A stretch of 7,024 bases of DNA from Anaerolineales bacterium (GCA_027026295.1 JALVOR010000354.1:1735-8758), one strand, 5' to 3'. Counted from the first letter of the stretch, positions 1 through 6,641 are shown. The notes: generated from the sequence alone by a model not told the origin. Numbers and translations are program-made.

Positions 1-11
1 CACATAATTTT

Positions 12-87
12 CTTGGCGCCCTTGGCGGCCTCTTGGCGTCCTTGGCGTTATTTCTTTGTACCTTTGCGCCATCTCCGCGCCTCTGCG
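12..87. repeat. Degenerate CTTGGCG-type heptad repeat cluster
   Basis: Seven heptads of the form CTYNGCG follow one another on the plus strand: CTTGGCG at 12, 21, 32 and 41, CTTTGCG at 62, CTCCGCG at 73 and CTCTGCG at 81. Spacing is 8-11 bp, apart from one gap of 21. On the minus strand they read as CGCCAAG/CGCAGAG units. From memory, similar low-complexity intergenic arrays occur in many environmental bacterial genomes, with no settled function. The cluster lies just after the T-box terminator, so it would be in the 5' UTR of whatever gene the T-box controls. No spacers or cas-like features accompany it. Confidence 0.7.
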
Positions 88-90
88 TTA

Positions 91-125
91 AACCAAAACC
101 TCCCGTCCCATCAAGGGACGGGAGG
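91..125 (-). terminator. Intrinsic terminator of the T-box leader
   Basis: Read on the minus strand, an 11-bp perfect stem (CCTCCCGTCCC with GGGACGGGAGG) closes a 5-nt loop and is followed at once by TTTTGGTTT. This is a textbook intrinsic terminator. The CCCTT in its 5' half is complementary to the AAGGG that opens the T-box sequence at 131-147. It can therefore refold into the antiterminator when uncharged tRNA binds. Confidence 0.9.
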
Positions 126-363
126 GAGAACCCGCGGTACCACCCTTGTTGGCCGTGCGCGGCACAGCCCACTCGTTGCGCCTACGGGCAAGGCTGCCGA
201 TAGGCTCCCCTGATAACGCCGGGGCCGCGGCCTGGGCTACTGCGCGTTCACCCAGGCGGCTCGGAAGGGAACTTCGGTCGGCTTCCACCGAGGGCGGGTT
301 GCAGCCCGTGCCCGCCCCTCTCTGGCGGCTTCCGTCGGCCTACTTTCCTTCGTCGTTGCCGTT
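91..363 (-). promoter_or_regulatory. T-box riboswitch (tRNA-sensing leader), probably Phe-specific
   Basis: The minus strand carries the near-invariant T-box sequence AAGGGTGGTACCGCGGG (131-147), followed by an intrinsic terminator. Upstream, Stem I can be folded. Its base helix is GAAGG with CCTTC, the AGTA and GAA segments of the specifier loop are present, CCGCC pairs with GGTGG, and an AGAGA bulge sits below a distal GGGCGGG/CCCGCCC helix. Stem II is GCCTGGG/CCCAGGC, then a CGGCGTTATC segment typical of the Stem III region. Aligned from both sides to the remembered layout of Bacillus glyQS (CGAAA-specifier-10 nt-GAGC), the specifier is UUC, Phe. A C follows it where a purine is usual, which weakens the reading. 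UGGU in the bulge would pair with ACCA of a tRNA with A73, as tRNA-Phe has. The controlled gene lies beyond the left edge and is probably pheS or pheT, by inference. Transcriptional attenuation is the likely mode. Confidence 0.9.
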
Positions 364-370
364 GGGCTTA

Positions 371-398
371 ATTGTGCCCGAAAATGGCAAGTTGTCAA
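371..398 (-). promoter_or_regulatory. Promoter of the T-box transcription unit
   Basis: On the minus strand a perfect -35 box TTGACA (393-398) is followed after 16 bp by CACAAT (371-376, 4 of 6 matches to TATAAT). Transcription would start near A363, just upstream of T-box Stem I. It begins only about 33 bp after the oppC stop codon, so this is a separate unit in the same direction as the importer operon. Confidence 0.7.
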
Positions 399-431
399 GG
401 GAATGCGCGCTTTTGGTCGTCGCAATGCCCC

Positions 432-1442
432 TCATTCTGCCATCCGGGGGTCAAAGGCATCGCGCAAGCCATCGCCCAGGAAGTTAAACGCGAGGGTGGT
501 AATCGAAAGCGCCGCTGCCGGCACAAGAATTTGCAACGGATAAGTACGCAGGTTTTGCACGCCTTCCGAAATCATAATGCCCCAACTCGGCGTGGGCGGA
601 TCAACACCCAAACCACTAAAGGACAGAAAAGCCTCGGTGAAAATATAGCCAGGGATGGCAAGCGTTTCCGCAACAATCAACGGCCCCATGACGTTGGGAA
701 TGAGGTGGCGGAAAATAATTCGTGTGTGCGAGGCGCCAACGGCGCGAGCGGCTTCCACAAACTCTTTCTCTTTGTAAGAAAGCACCTGCCCACGAGCCAG
801 GCGCGCCATGCCAATCCAGTTCACCAAGCCGATGGCGATAAAGAGCAACAACATGCCGCCCATTTTCGCGTTCCAGTCGAGCAACACTTTTGCAAATCCC
901 CCTTCGGCGCCCACTCTGGCTAACGCCTTGAAGTAGGTTTGCAACAAAATCACCACGATAAGGAATGGGAAACCGTAGAGAAAATCAACCAAACGCATCA
1001 TCAGGTTATCGACCTTGCCGCCCACATAGCCGGAAATCGTGCCGTAAATGGTGCCTACCGTCAGGCTGACCAACGAGGCCACCACCGCAATGGAAAGCGA
1101 CACCCGCGTACCATACAGCGTGCGGCTCAACAAATCGCGCCCGAGATAATCTGCCCCCAACAAAAACGAATTATCGATCTTGGCATAACGTTCGGCGTGT
1201 TTTGGCATCAGCCACATCAGGTAGGAAGGCACAGCATTGTTAGCGTCCAGATCCTGCGTGGCGTAATCATAAGGCGCCATCTTGTCAGCAAAGATGGCCA
1301 CGAAGACCAGCAAAACGACAACCGCCCCGGAAATCAGCGCCAGGCGGTTGCGCATCAGACGCGCCAAAGAATCCCGCCACAGGCTGCGCTGCCGTCGAGA
1401 CAAAATTTCTTCGTCTTCTGCAGAGAGGTTGGCAACAGCCAT
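432..1442 (-). CDS. oppC: Oligopeptide/dipeptide ABC transporter permease, OppC/DppC type
   Basis: This is the second inner-membrane channel subunit of the peptide importer and pairs with OppB. The 336-residue product has the OppC layout: a cytoplasmic N-terminal arm (1-34), a first membrane helix (about 35-53), and the family motif LLGADYLGRD (94-103) ahead of the permease domain. The EAA coupling loop lies around 225-257, with EFVEAARAVGA, and contacts the ATPases. The end is typical (FNFLGDGLRDAFDPR). The ATG at 1442 is preferred because GAGGAG lies 6 nt before it; a TTG six codons upstream would overlap that site. oppB ends 21 nt upstream, so the two are co-transcribed. The loop before the LLGADYLGRD motif and another around 171-196 look longer than in E. 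coli OppC (about 300 residues). Opp versus Dpp, and the exact substrate, cannot be told from sequence. Confidence 0.95.
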   Translation of the reverse strand: MAVANLSAEDEEILSRRQRSLWRDSLARLMRNRLALISGAVVVLLVFVAIFADKMAPYDYATQDLDANNAVPSYLMWLMPKHAERYAKIDNSFLLGADYLGRDLLSRTLYGTRVSLSIAVVASLVSLTVGTIYGTISGYVGGKVDNLMMRLVDFLYGFPFLIVVILLQTYFKALARVGAEGGFAKVLLDWNAKMGGMLLLFIAIGLVNWIGMARLARGQVLSYKEKEFVEAARAVGASHTRIIFRHLIPNVMGPLIVAETLAIPGYIFTEAFLSFSGLGVDPPTPSWGIMISEGVQNLRTYPLQILVPAAALSITTLAFNFLGDGLRDAFDPRMAE

Positions 1443-1463
1443 AGAAATCTCCTCACCCAAAGG

Positions 1464-2507
1464 TTAGTCGTAACGGATGCGCGGATCCAACCAGGCGTAG
1501 GTCAAATCCACCATCAAGTTGGCAATCAACAGCAAAAACGTATACACCAAAGTGACGCCCATCAACAACGGATAGTCACGGTTACCCACGCTCTGCACAA
1601 AATGCCGACCCATGCCATTGATGCCGAAAATTTGCTCAATAATGAGCGAACCGGTGACCACAGCCGCAAACAAGGGGCCCATAATCGTAACCACCGGAAT
1701 CATCGAGTTCTTCAACGCGTGAATGGCAATCACTGTACGTTCGGACAAACCTTTCGCCCGCGCAGTGCGAATGTAATCCTCGCGGATAACCTGCAACAAA
1801 CTGGCCCGCGTCAAACGAGCAATGGAAGCCGACATACCGGTACCCATAGCAATCGCGGGCATGATGGCATGCGACCAAAATTTCCAACTGAGAATATCAC
1901 GAGGAAACAAGCCCAAAATAAAAGGCGGTTTTGCACCCCAGGTCGCTACTGGCAGCCAGCCCAATTTGACGGCAAACAGCCAAATCAGCACTGGCCCCAA
2001 AACCATGCTCGGCACAGACACGCCCAATACGGCAATAAAAGTAGCCGTGTAATCAAGCCAGGAATTCTGTTTTAAAGCAGCAATGATGCCGGCTGGCACA
2101 CCAATGCTCAAGCCAATAATCATCGCCAAAAGCCCCAACTGAAACGAAATGGGGAATGTACCCTTAATAATATCTGTGACGCTCTGGCCGCGATACCGCA
2201 ATGAGGGGCCAAAATCGCCCCGAATCAAGCCTTTGGAACCTCCATCGGCTGGCTGCTGATATTTGCCCGCAGACAGGAATTCCACCACATCATCGCCGAA
2301 CAAGTAGGAAACGAACTGCCATGTCACCGGCCAATCAAGATGATATTTGGCCTCGATGTTGGCAACCACTTGCGGCGGCAGCGCCTTTTCACCGGCATAG
2401 TCAAACGGGCCGCCGGGAATCACGCGCACCAAAATGAAAGTAAACAGCGCCACTGCGAACAGCACGGGAATGAACCCAAAAACACGACGAATGATATATC
2501 GTCCCAT
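1464..2507 (-). CDS. oppB: Oligopeptide/dipeptide ABC transporter permease, OppB/DppB type
   Basis: This is the first channel subunit of the peptide importer, in the cytoplasmic membrane. It opens with MGRYIIRRV and a membrane helix (about 9-30, ending VRVIPGGP), the classic OppB/DppB start. GDFGPSLRY (97-105) precedes the permease domain, with further helices around 118-145, 155-181, 270-292 and 314-333. The EAA loop is at about 243-275 (EDYIRTARAKGLSERTVI), followed by FGINGMGRHFVQSVGNRDYP (294-313) and the terminal DPRIRYD. At 347 residues it is about 40 longer than E. coli OppB; most of the extra length is in the outer loop around residues 65-97. ATG at 2507 follows AAAGGGA, a modest ribosome-binding site. 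A stem-loop separates it from oppA upstream, and oppC follows after 21 nt. Confidence 0.95.
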   Translation of the reverse strand: MGRYIIRRVFGFIPVLFAVALFTFILVRVIPGGPFDYAGEKALPPQVVANIEAKYHLDWPVTWQFVSYLFGDDVVEFLSAGKYQQPADGGSKGLIRGDFGPSLRYRGQSVTDIIKGTFPISFQLGLLAMIIGLSIGVPAGIIAALKQNSWLDYTATFIAVLGVSVPSMVLGPVLIWLFAVKLGWLPVATWGAKPPFILGLFPRDILSWKFWSHAIMPAIAMGTGMSASIARLTRASLLQVIREDYIRTARAKGLSERTVIAIHALKNSMIPVVTIMGPLFAAVVTGSLIIEQIFGINGMGRHFVQSVGNRDYPLLMGVTLVYTFLLLIANLMVDLTYAWLDPRIRYD

Positions 2508-2542
2508 AAGACATCCCTTTTCGGGAGAGTAAAGAGCGTTTC

Positions 2543-2588
2543 AAAAAAGGACATCAGAGGCCGTGCAGCCGTACCACACGGCCTCTGA
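2543..2588 (-). terminator. Intercistronic stem-loop with U-tract between oppA and oppB
   Basis: On the minus strand, CAGAGGCCGTG (2577-2587) pairs perfectly with CACGGCCTCTG (2555-2565) across an 11-nt loop. A T-A pair (2588/2554) extends the stem to 12 bp. Six U residues (2543-2548) follow, but only after a 5-nt ATGTCC-type gap, so termination may be partial. Such elements after the binding-protein gene often leave it more abundant than the permeases, by partial termination or by blocking 3' exonucleases. That role here is inference. No promoter is obvious between the stem-loop and oppB. Confidence 0.7.
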
Positions 2589-2611
2589 ACTTGCTCTGCC
2601 AGGACTACAGG

Positions 2612-4459
2612 TTATCCACCAGTTGCAGCCTTCTTGGCATTCCAGTCGATCACCCAATCCCAGTAATTGGGAGCGCCCAACGGCGGGTAATCCCGTTGCA
2701 GCCAGGGCTTGGTGACCGTGTTGATGACATAGAAGTAGAGCGGGATGTAGGCGGCTTCGGTCACAGCCAGTTCATGCTCGGCCTCGTAGTAGAGTTCCTT
2801 GCGCTTTTCAGGATCCTGCTCCACCTTTGCCTGCTCGGTGAGTTCGTCGAACTTCATCGGTTTCACCTCGGTGCAGGTCGCGTCCACGCAACCGCGGCGC
2901 AGGCGGTTGGCGCCAGCGGTGTTGTTGAACACCTCATACACCCAGTTGTTCTCATCCGGGTAGTCGACGCACCAGCCCAGGCGGAAGATGTGCGGCACCT
3001 CGTCCAACGGGGTGGTCTTCTTGATGGTGTCGAGGTAAACCTTCCATTCCTGGTTCTCGACCTTCACATCCACGCCCAGGTTGTCCTTCCACATCTGCTG
3101 AATAGCAGCGGCGATCTTGGCATGACTTTCAGAGGTGTTGTGCATCAAGGTAATGCCCAGGGCATTGAAGTCGTCTAAGGTCATGCCCTTCTCGTCCAGG
3201 TATTCCTGGAGCAAGGCCTTGGCCTTTTCGGGGTCGAAGGGCATTTCCTTGGAGAAAGCACCGGGGTCAGGAGCGCCAAAGATACCCGGAGGCGCAAAGT
3301 GGTCGGCAGGGGTCTGCCCGCCCTTGAGGACGTTGTCCACCAGCGACTGCTTGTCCACAGCCATGGCAAACGCCTTGCGCACGCGCACATCGTCGAACGG
3401 CGGCTTGTTGTTTACAAAGCCATAGTAGTAGGTGCACAGGTCGGGGGCGTTGTAGTATTCCTTGCTGAGTTCGGGATCGCTCTTGACACGATCCATTTCA
3501 CCCAGCGGCACGCCGGTGGTGTCCAGTTCGTTGTTTTCATAGAGGGCGAAAGCGGTCGATTCCTCGGTGATCATCACACCATGGATCACGTCAATATTGC
3601 CCTTGATGTCGCCGCCATTGGCAGCCCACAGCGGCCAGTAGGGGTTCCGCTTCATGTTGAGTTCGGAACCATGCACCCACTCGGTCATCACATAGGGGCC
3701 ATTGGTGACAACGGTGCCAGGCTCGGTCCACTTCTCGCCAGCGGCTTCGATCACCCACTGCGGCACAGGGGAAACCACCCACATGCCTGCGATGGCGGGG
3801 AAGAAACCGGCGGGGCTTTCCAGCGTGAACTGAACGGTCCAGTCATCCAGCGCCTTCACGCCCACATCGTCGGCGGTCACACCATCAGCACCGGTGTTGA
3901 AAGCCTGGCCGTTCTTGATGATGTAGAGCACGTAGGCATAGTCGGAAGCCGTCGCGGGATCCAGGGTGCGCTTGACGGCATATTCCACGTCATGAGCATT
4001 CACCATGCGCGGATTGCCATTATCGTCGAGCACCTGTTCCACCTCGCCAGTCGCGGTGTTGTATTTCACCCACGGCACGTCCTTGCGCAGGTGGAAAGTG
4101 TACACAGCGCCACCTTCGGAGGCTTCCCACGAAGTAGCCAGCCAGGGCTCCACTTCGCCGGTCTTGGGGTTGAATTTGGTCAGCCCCATGAACATCTGAC
4201 CGGCTACCGCCACCGAAGTGGTGTCCGTCGCCAGGCCGGGGTCGGCCGTCGGAGGTTCCGTGCCCCAGTTGATGTCCAGCGTCACCGGTTCAGGCGGGGG
4301 CGTGGGGGTAACCTCCACGACTTGCGTCACCACAACCTGTTCGCCGTTTTTCTCGACAACTTGCGTCACGACGACAGTCTGCGGTGCCTGCTGCCCGCAA
4401 GCCGCCAGCAACAGGCCAGCGACAATCAGCAGGGAAACTAAAATAGCGATCTTTTTCAT
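2612..4459 (-). CDS. oppA: Peptide-binding lipoprotein, extracellular solute-binding protein family 5 (OppA/DppA-like)
   Basis: This is the extracellular receptor that delivers peptides to the OppBC channel. The 615-residue product starts MKKIAILVSLL, with a hydrophobic segment ending in the lipobox LAAC (18-21), so Cys21 should be lipid-anchored. VVVTQVVE occurs twice (29-36 and 42-49), then VTPTPPPEP, a flexible stalk seen often in Chloroflexota binding proteins. The family-5 fold follows, with EPPTADPGLATD, ATSWEASEGGAVYTFHLRKD, DVRVRKAFAMAVDKQSLV and GWCVDYPDENNW as recognisable landmarks. The mature domain has five or more cysteines, including a CVDATC pair, which may form disulfides. 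It is longer than E. coli OppA (543), mainly because of the stalk and loops. ATG at 4459 follows AAGGAGGAG with an 8-nt gap from GGAGG. The binding protein sits mid-operon, after the ATPases. The substrate is not determined by sequence. Confidence 0.95.
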   Translation of the reverse strand: MKKIAILVSLLIVAGLLLAACGQQAPQTVVVTQVVEKNGEQVVVTQVVEVTPTPPPEPVTLDINWGTEPPTADPGLATDTTSVAVAGQMFMGLTKFNPKTGEVEPWLATSWEASEGGAVYTFHLRKDVPWVKYNTATGEVEQVLDDNGNPRMVNAHDVEYAVKRTLDPATASDYAYVLYIIKNGQAFNTGADGVTADDVGVKALDDWTVQFTLESPAGFFPAIAGMWVVSPVPQWVIEAAGEKWTEPGTVVTNGPYVMTEWVHGSELNMKRNPYWPLWAANGGDIKGNIDVIHGVMITEESTAFALYENNELDTTGVPLGEMDRVKSDPELSKEYYNAPDLCTYYYGFVNNKPPFDDVRVRKAFAMAVDKQSLVDNVLKGGQTPADHFAPPGIFGAPDPGAFSKEMPFDPEKAKALLQEYLDEKGMTLDDFNALGITLMHNTSESHAKIAAAIQQMWKDNLGVDVKVENQEWKVYLDTIKKTTPLDEVPHIFRLGWCVDYPDENNWVYEVFNNTAGANRLRRGCVDATCTEVKPMKFDELTEQAKVEQDPEKRKELYYEAEHELAVTEAAYIPLYFYVINTVTKPWLQRDYPPLGAPNYWDWVIDWNAKKAATGG

Positions 4460-4462
4460 ACC

Positions 4463-4540
4463 TTACTCCTCCTTAAACTGAGAAAAAGGATAAAACACGA
4501 ATCGTACTGGACAGAACAACGATATTCGGAAGCCAGGCAT
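4463..4540 (-). CDS. Possible 25-residue leader ORF upstream of oppA (uncertain)
   Basis: In the 121-nt gap between oppF and oppA, an ATG at 4540 opens 25 codons (MPGFRISLFCP...FSQFKEE). The frame ends in a TAA lying inside the oppA ribosome-binding region, 3 nt before the oppA ATG. The ATG overlaps TAAGGAGGTGAT (4539-4550), a 12-nt stretch fully complementary to the usual 16S rRNA 3' end. The GGAGG core is only 2 nt from the ATG, too close for efficient initiation. GTG at 4543 is in frame but fits no better. I do not recognise the peptide. It could be a translational coupler for oppA, a ribosome standby site with no product, or a chance frame. Confidence 0.3.
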   Translation of the reverse strand: MPGFRISLFCPVRFVFYPFSQFKEE

Positions 4541-4580
4541 CACCTCCTTACTGCCGAAATTCAAAGCCAATAGCGGCCCT

Positions 4581-5582
4581 TTACACCAAGTGACAAGCAA
4601 CCCAGTGGTCGGGTGCGATTTCCCGCCACTCGGGTTCTTCCTCTTTACAAATATCTTTCGCCAAAGGACAGCGCGTGTGGAAACGGCAACCCGAAGGCGG
4701 ATTGACCGGGCTGGGGACGTCGCCTTCCAGAATGATGCGTTTGCGCTCCCGCTCTTTCTTGGGGTCTGGAATCGGCACAGCAGAAAGCAACGCCTGGGTG
4801 TAAGGGTGAGCAGGATGCTCATACAGTTCGTCGCGGTCAGCGAGTTCCACCACCTTGCCCAAATACATGACCGCCGTACGGTCGGAGATATGGCGCACCA
4901 TGCTCAGGTCATGGGCGATGAAAAGATAGGTCAAGCCAAACTTTTCCTGCAAATCTTCCAACAAGTTCACGACCTGTGCCTGAATTGAGACATCCAGCGC
5001 CGAAATAGGCTCATCCAGCACCATGAACTCGGGTTGCAGCGCCAGGGCGCGGGCAATGCCAATGCGCTGGCGCTGACCACCCGAAAATTCATGCGGGTAG
5101 CGGTTGACGAAATAGGGGTTCAACCCCACCAAGCGCAACAACTCTTGCACCCGCTCGCGACGTTCGCGAGCCGTGCCAATGTTGTGCACCTCCAGCGGTT
5201 CAGCCACAATCGCGCCCACCGCCATACGAGGGTTCAAAGAAGCATAGGGATCCTGGAACACCATCTGCATGTTGCGACGCATCTGCCGTAACGCTGCACC
5301 TTTCAAGGTTGTCAATTCTTTGTCACCATAAAACACTTTCCCAGCGGTCGGGCGATAAAGCTGCAAAATCGTGCGCCCTGTGGTAGATTTACCACAACCG
5401 CTTTCGCCAACAAGCCCCAAGGTTTCACCTTTGCGAATATCAAAAGAAACCTTATCAACCGCCTGCACCGCCCCAACCTGCCGCTGGAAAAGAATGCCGC
5501 GGGTAATGGGAAAATGCTTGGTAAGTTTTTCCACCCGTACCAGCACTTCATGGCCGTTCGCGCTCACCTGTTGCTCGCTCAT
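4581..5582 (-). CDS. oppF: Oligopeptide ABC transporter ATP-binding protein, OppF/DppF type
   Basis: This is one of the two cytoplasmic ATPases powering the peptide importer. All nucleotide-binding motifs are intact: Walker A GESGCGKS (59-66), Q-loop Gln110 in [12 protein letters not shown], signature FSGGQRQR (166-173), Walker B FMVLDEP (186-192), D-loop SALD (194-197) and switch His224. The C-terminal oligopeptide-transporter extension ([12 protein letters not shown] onward) carries Cys299, 305, 312 and 330, spaced like the [4Fe-4S] ligands described for related OppD/DppD subunits. A cluster in OppF is less certain. The [17 protein letters not shown] and [12 protein letters not shown] segments identify the F-type rather than D-type subunit. 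At 333 residues the length is normal. ATG at 5582 overlaps the oppD stop as ATGA, with GGGGAG 5 nt before it, implying translational coupling. Confidence 0.95.
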   Translation of the reverse strand: MSEQQVSANGHEVLVRVEKLTKHFPITRGILFQRQVGAVQAVDKVSFDIRKGETLGLVGESGCGKSTTGRTILQLYRPTAGKVFYGDKELTTLKGAALRQMRRNMQMVFQDPYASLNPRMAVGAIVAEPLEVHNIGTARERRERVQELLRLVGLNPYFVNRYPHEFSGGQRQRIGIARALALQPEFMVLDEPISALDVSIQAQVVNLLEDLQEKFGLTYLFIAHDLSMVRHISDRTAVMYLGKVVELADRDELYEHPAHPYTQALLSAVPIPDPKKERERKRIILEGDVPSPVNPPSGCRFHTRCPLAKDICKEEEPEWREIAPDHWVACHLV

Positions 5583-6574
5583 CGCAACTCCCCTGTATCA
5601 ATATCAATCCAGCACGCCAACCGATGACCCGGCGCAACTTCTTCCAACGGAGGCCGTTGCTCAAAGCAAATTTGCTTTGCATATTTGCAACGGGCAGCAA
5701 AAGGACACCCCCGCGGCAACGCAATCAAATCCGGCGGCAACCCTTCGATGGTTTCCAGTTTTTCACCGGGGCTGCCATCCATGCGAGGCAATGAACTCAA
5801 CAATGCTTTTGTGTAAGGATGCCGGGGCTCCTCATAAAGTGCGTCAATCAGTGCGTCTTCCACAATAAAACCGGCATACATCACAATAACCCGCTCAGCC
5901 AACCCCGCAACCACGCCAAGGTCGTGGGTGATCCAAATCAGCGACATACCAATCTCGTCGCGCAGGCGTTTCACCAAATCCACAATCTGGGCTTGAATCG
6001 TGACATCCAACGCCGTGGTGGGCTCATCGGCAATCAGCAAATCGGGGTTGCAAGCCAGCGCCATGGCAATCATCACGCGCTGGCGCATCCCCCCCGAAAA
6101 CTGATGCGGGTAATCGTCCAGCCGGTTGCGCGCCGAAGGAATACCGACCATCTCAAGCAATTCCGCAGCGCGCTCGCGGGCTTCTTCCTTATCCATCCCC
6201 AAGTGTAATTGCAAAGGCTCCACCATTTGATAGCCAATGGTCAACACCGGGTTCAGCGAAGTCAGCGGGTCTTGAAACACCATTCCAATTTGTGCACCAC
6301 GGATTTTGCGCATTTCAGACTCAGGCAACTGAAGCAAGTCCGTGCCCTTGAAACGCACACTGCCATAAATTTTCGCAGGCGGCGAGGGAAGCAGGCGCAT
6401 TACCGAGAGCACCGAAACGCTTTTACCGCACCCCGATTCCCCTACAATGCCCAATGCCTCACCCTCATGCAACGGGTACGAAATACCATTAACCGCCTGC
6501 ACCACCCCCTGTTCCGTGTGGAACTCCGTGCGGAGATTATCCACTTCCAAAATGACCTTTCGCGACGTTGCCAA
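5579..6574 (-). CDS. oppD: Oligopeptide ABC transporter ATP-binding protein, OppD/DppD type
   Basis: This is the partner ATPase of OppF and the first gene of the operon. Starting at TTG 6574 the product has 331 residues and opens [18 protein letters not shown], as OppD proteins do. Motifs are complete: Walker A GESGCGKS (45-52), Q-loop Gln101 in [11 protein letters not shown], signature FSGGMRQR (159-166), Walker B LLIADEP (179-185), TALD (187-190) and switch His217. The C-terminal domain has Cys290, 296, 303 and 321; in characterised OppD/DppD such a quartet binds a [4Fe-4S] cluster. The TTG is chosen because GGAGG (6581-6585) lies 6 nt upstream, no nearer ATG exists, and an upstream ATG at 6649 would precede the predicted transcription start. 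A weak 5-bp hairpin (AACCT/AGGTT, 6579-6596) could partly mask the ribosome-binding site. Confidence 0.95.
   Translation of the reverse strand: MATSRKVILEVDNLRTEFHTEQGVVQAVNGISYPLHEGEALGIVGESGCGKSVSVLSVMRLLPSPPAKIYGSVRFKGTDLLQLPESEMRKIRGAQIGMVFQDPLTSLNPVLTIGYQMVEPLQLHLGMDKEEARERAAELLEMVGIPSARNRLDDYPHQFSGGMRQRVMIAMALACNPDLLIADEPTTALDVTIQAQIVDLVKRLRDEIGMSLIWITHDLGVVAGLAERVIVMYAGFIVEDALIDALYEEPRHPYTKALLSSLPRMDGSPGEKLETIEGLPPDLIALPRGCPFAARCKYAKQICFEQRPPLEEVAPGHRLACWIDIDTGELR
5654..5693. repeat. Nested palindromes inside the 3' part of oppD
   Basis: An 18-bp perfect palindrome, CAAAGCAAATTTGCTTTG (5662-5679), is enclosed by 7-bp arms CCGTTGC (5654-5660) and GCAACGG (5687-5693). A further small inverted repeat, TTGCA-TATT-TGCAA, covers 5677-5690. 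The stretch encodes residues around Cys296 and Cys303 of OppD and is AT-rich compared with its surroundings. It could fold as a hairpin in the mRNA about 75-110 nt before the oppF start, or it could be a by-product of codon choice. Confidence 0.55.
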
Positions 6575-6580
6575 AAGTAA

Positions 6581-6585
6581 CCTCC
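6581..6585 (-). promoter_or_regulatory. oppD: Ribosome-binding site fixing the TTG start of oppD
   Basis: GGAGG on the minus strand sits 6 nt before TTG 6574. It is the only well-placed Shine-Dalgarno sequence near the conserved N-terminus, and it lies within the roughly 40-nt 5' UTR predicted from the promoter at 6621-6649. Confidence 0.8.
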
Positions 6586-6601
6586 ACAGAAAGGTTGCCC
6601 A

Positions 6602-6641
6602 CCTCGTAATGGGTAGCACTATTTTAGAAGATGTTACGAGG
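6602..6641. promoter_or_regulatory. Inverted repeat spanning the opp promoter, candidate operator
   Basis: CCTCGTAA (6602-6609) and TTACGAGG (6634-6641) are perfect 8-bp inverted arms separated by 24 bp. Their centres are 32 bp apart, about three helical turns, so both would face one side of the DNA. One arm lies in the -35/-10 spacer and the other just downstream of the predicted start; the -10 box is between them. This fits a dimeric or looping repressor. No regulator gene is in view, so its identity is unknown. Confidence 0.5.

Noticed and set aside
1..74. Minus-strand frame from the ATG at 74 running left out of the window as the T-box gene
   Set aside because: The translation (MAQRYKEITPRTPRG...) is just the heptad repeat read as protein and does not resemble a synthetase N-terminus; the ribosome-binding site is too close.
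12..87. CRISPR array
   Set aside because: The repeats are 7 bp, degenerate and 8-11 bp apart with no real spacers or cas genes.
372..923. Long plus-strand open frame opposite oppC (183 codons)
   Set aside because: It is antisense to a clearly conserved permease, has no family-like motifs, and no ribosome-binding site supports it.
1443..1460. TTG start six codons upstream for oppC
   Set aside because: It would place the GAGGAG ribosome-binding site inside the coding region; ATG 1442 is well spaced behind it.
939..2075. Plus-strand frame of 378 codons opposite oppC and oppB
   Set aside because: Rich in Gln, His, Asn and Arg as expected from the reverse strand of membrane-protein codons; it crosses two real genes and resembles no family.
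3299..4441. Plus-strand frame of 380 codons opposite oppA
   Set aside because: His/Gly/Val-rich shadow of the binding-protein gene, with no recognisable domain.
4460..4520. Internal promoter for oppA (TTGTTC-18-TTTTAT)
   Set aside because: Only 3 of 6 and 4 of 6 consensus matches; too weak to call.
4463..4822. 119-codon minus-strand frame overlapping the end of oppF
   Set aside because: Most of it lies within oppF in another frame; only its last 25 codons fall in the intergenic gap and are treated as a tentative separate ORF.
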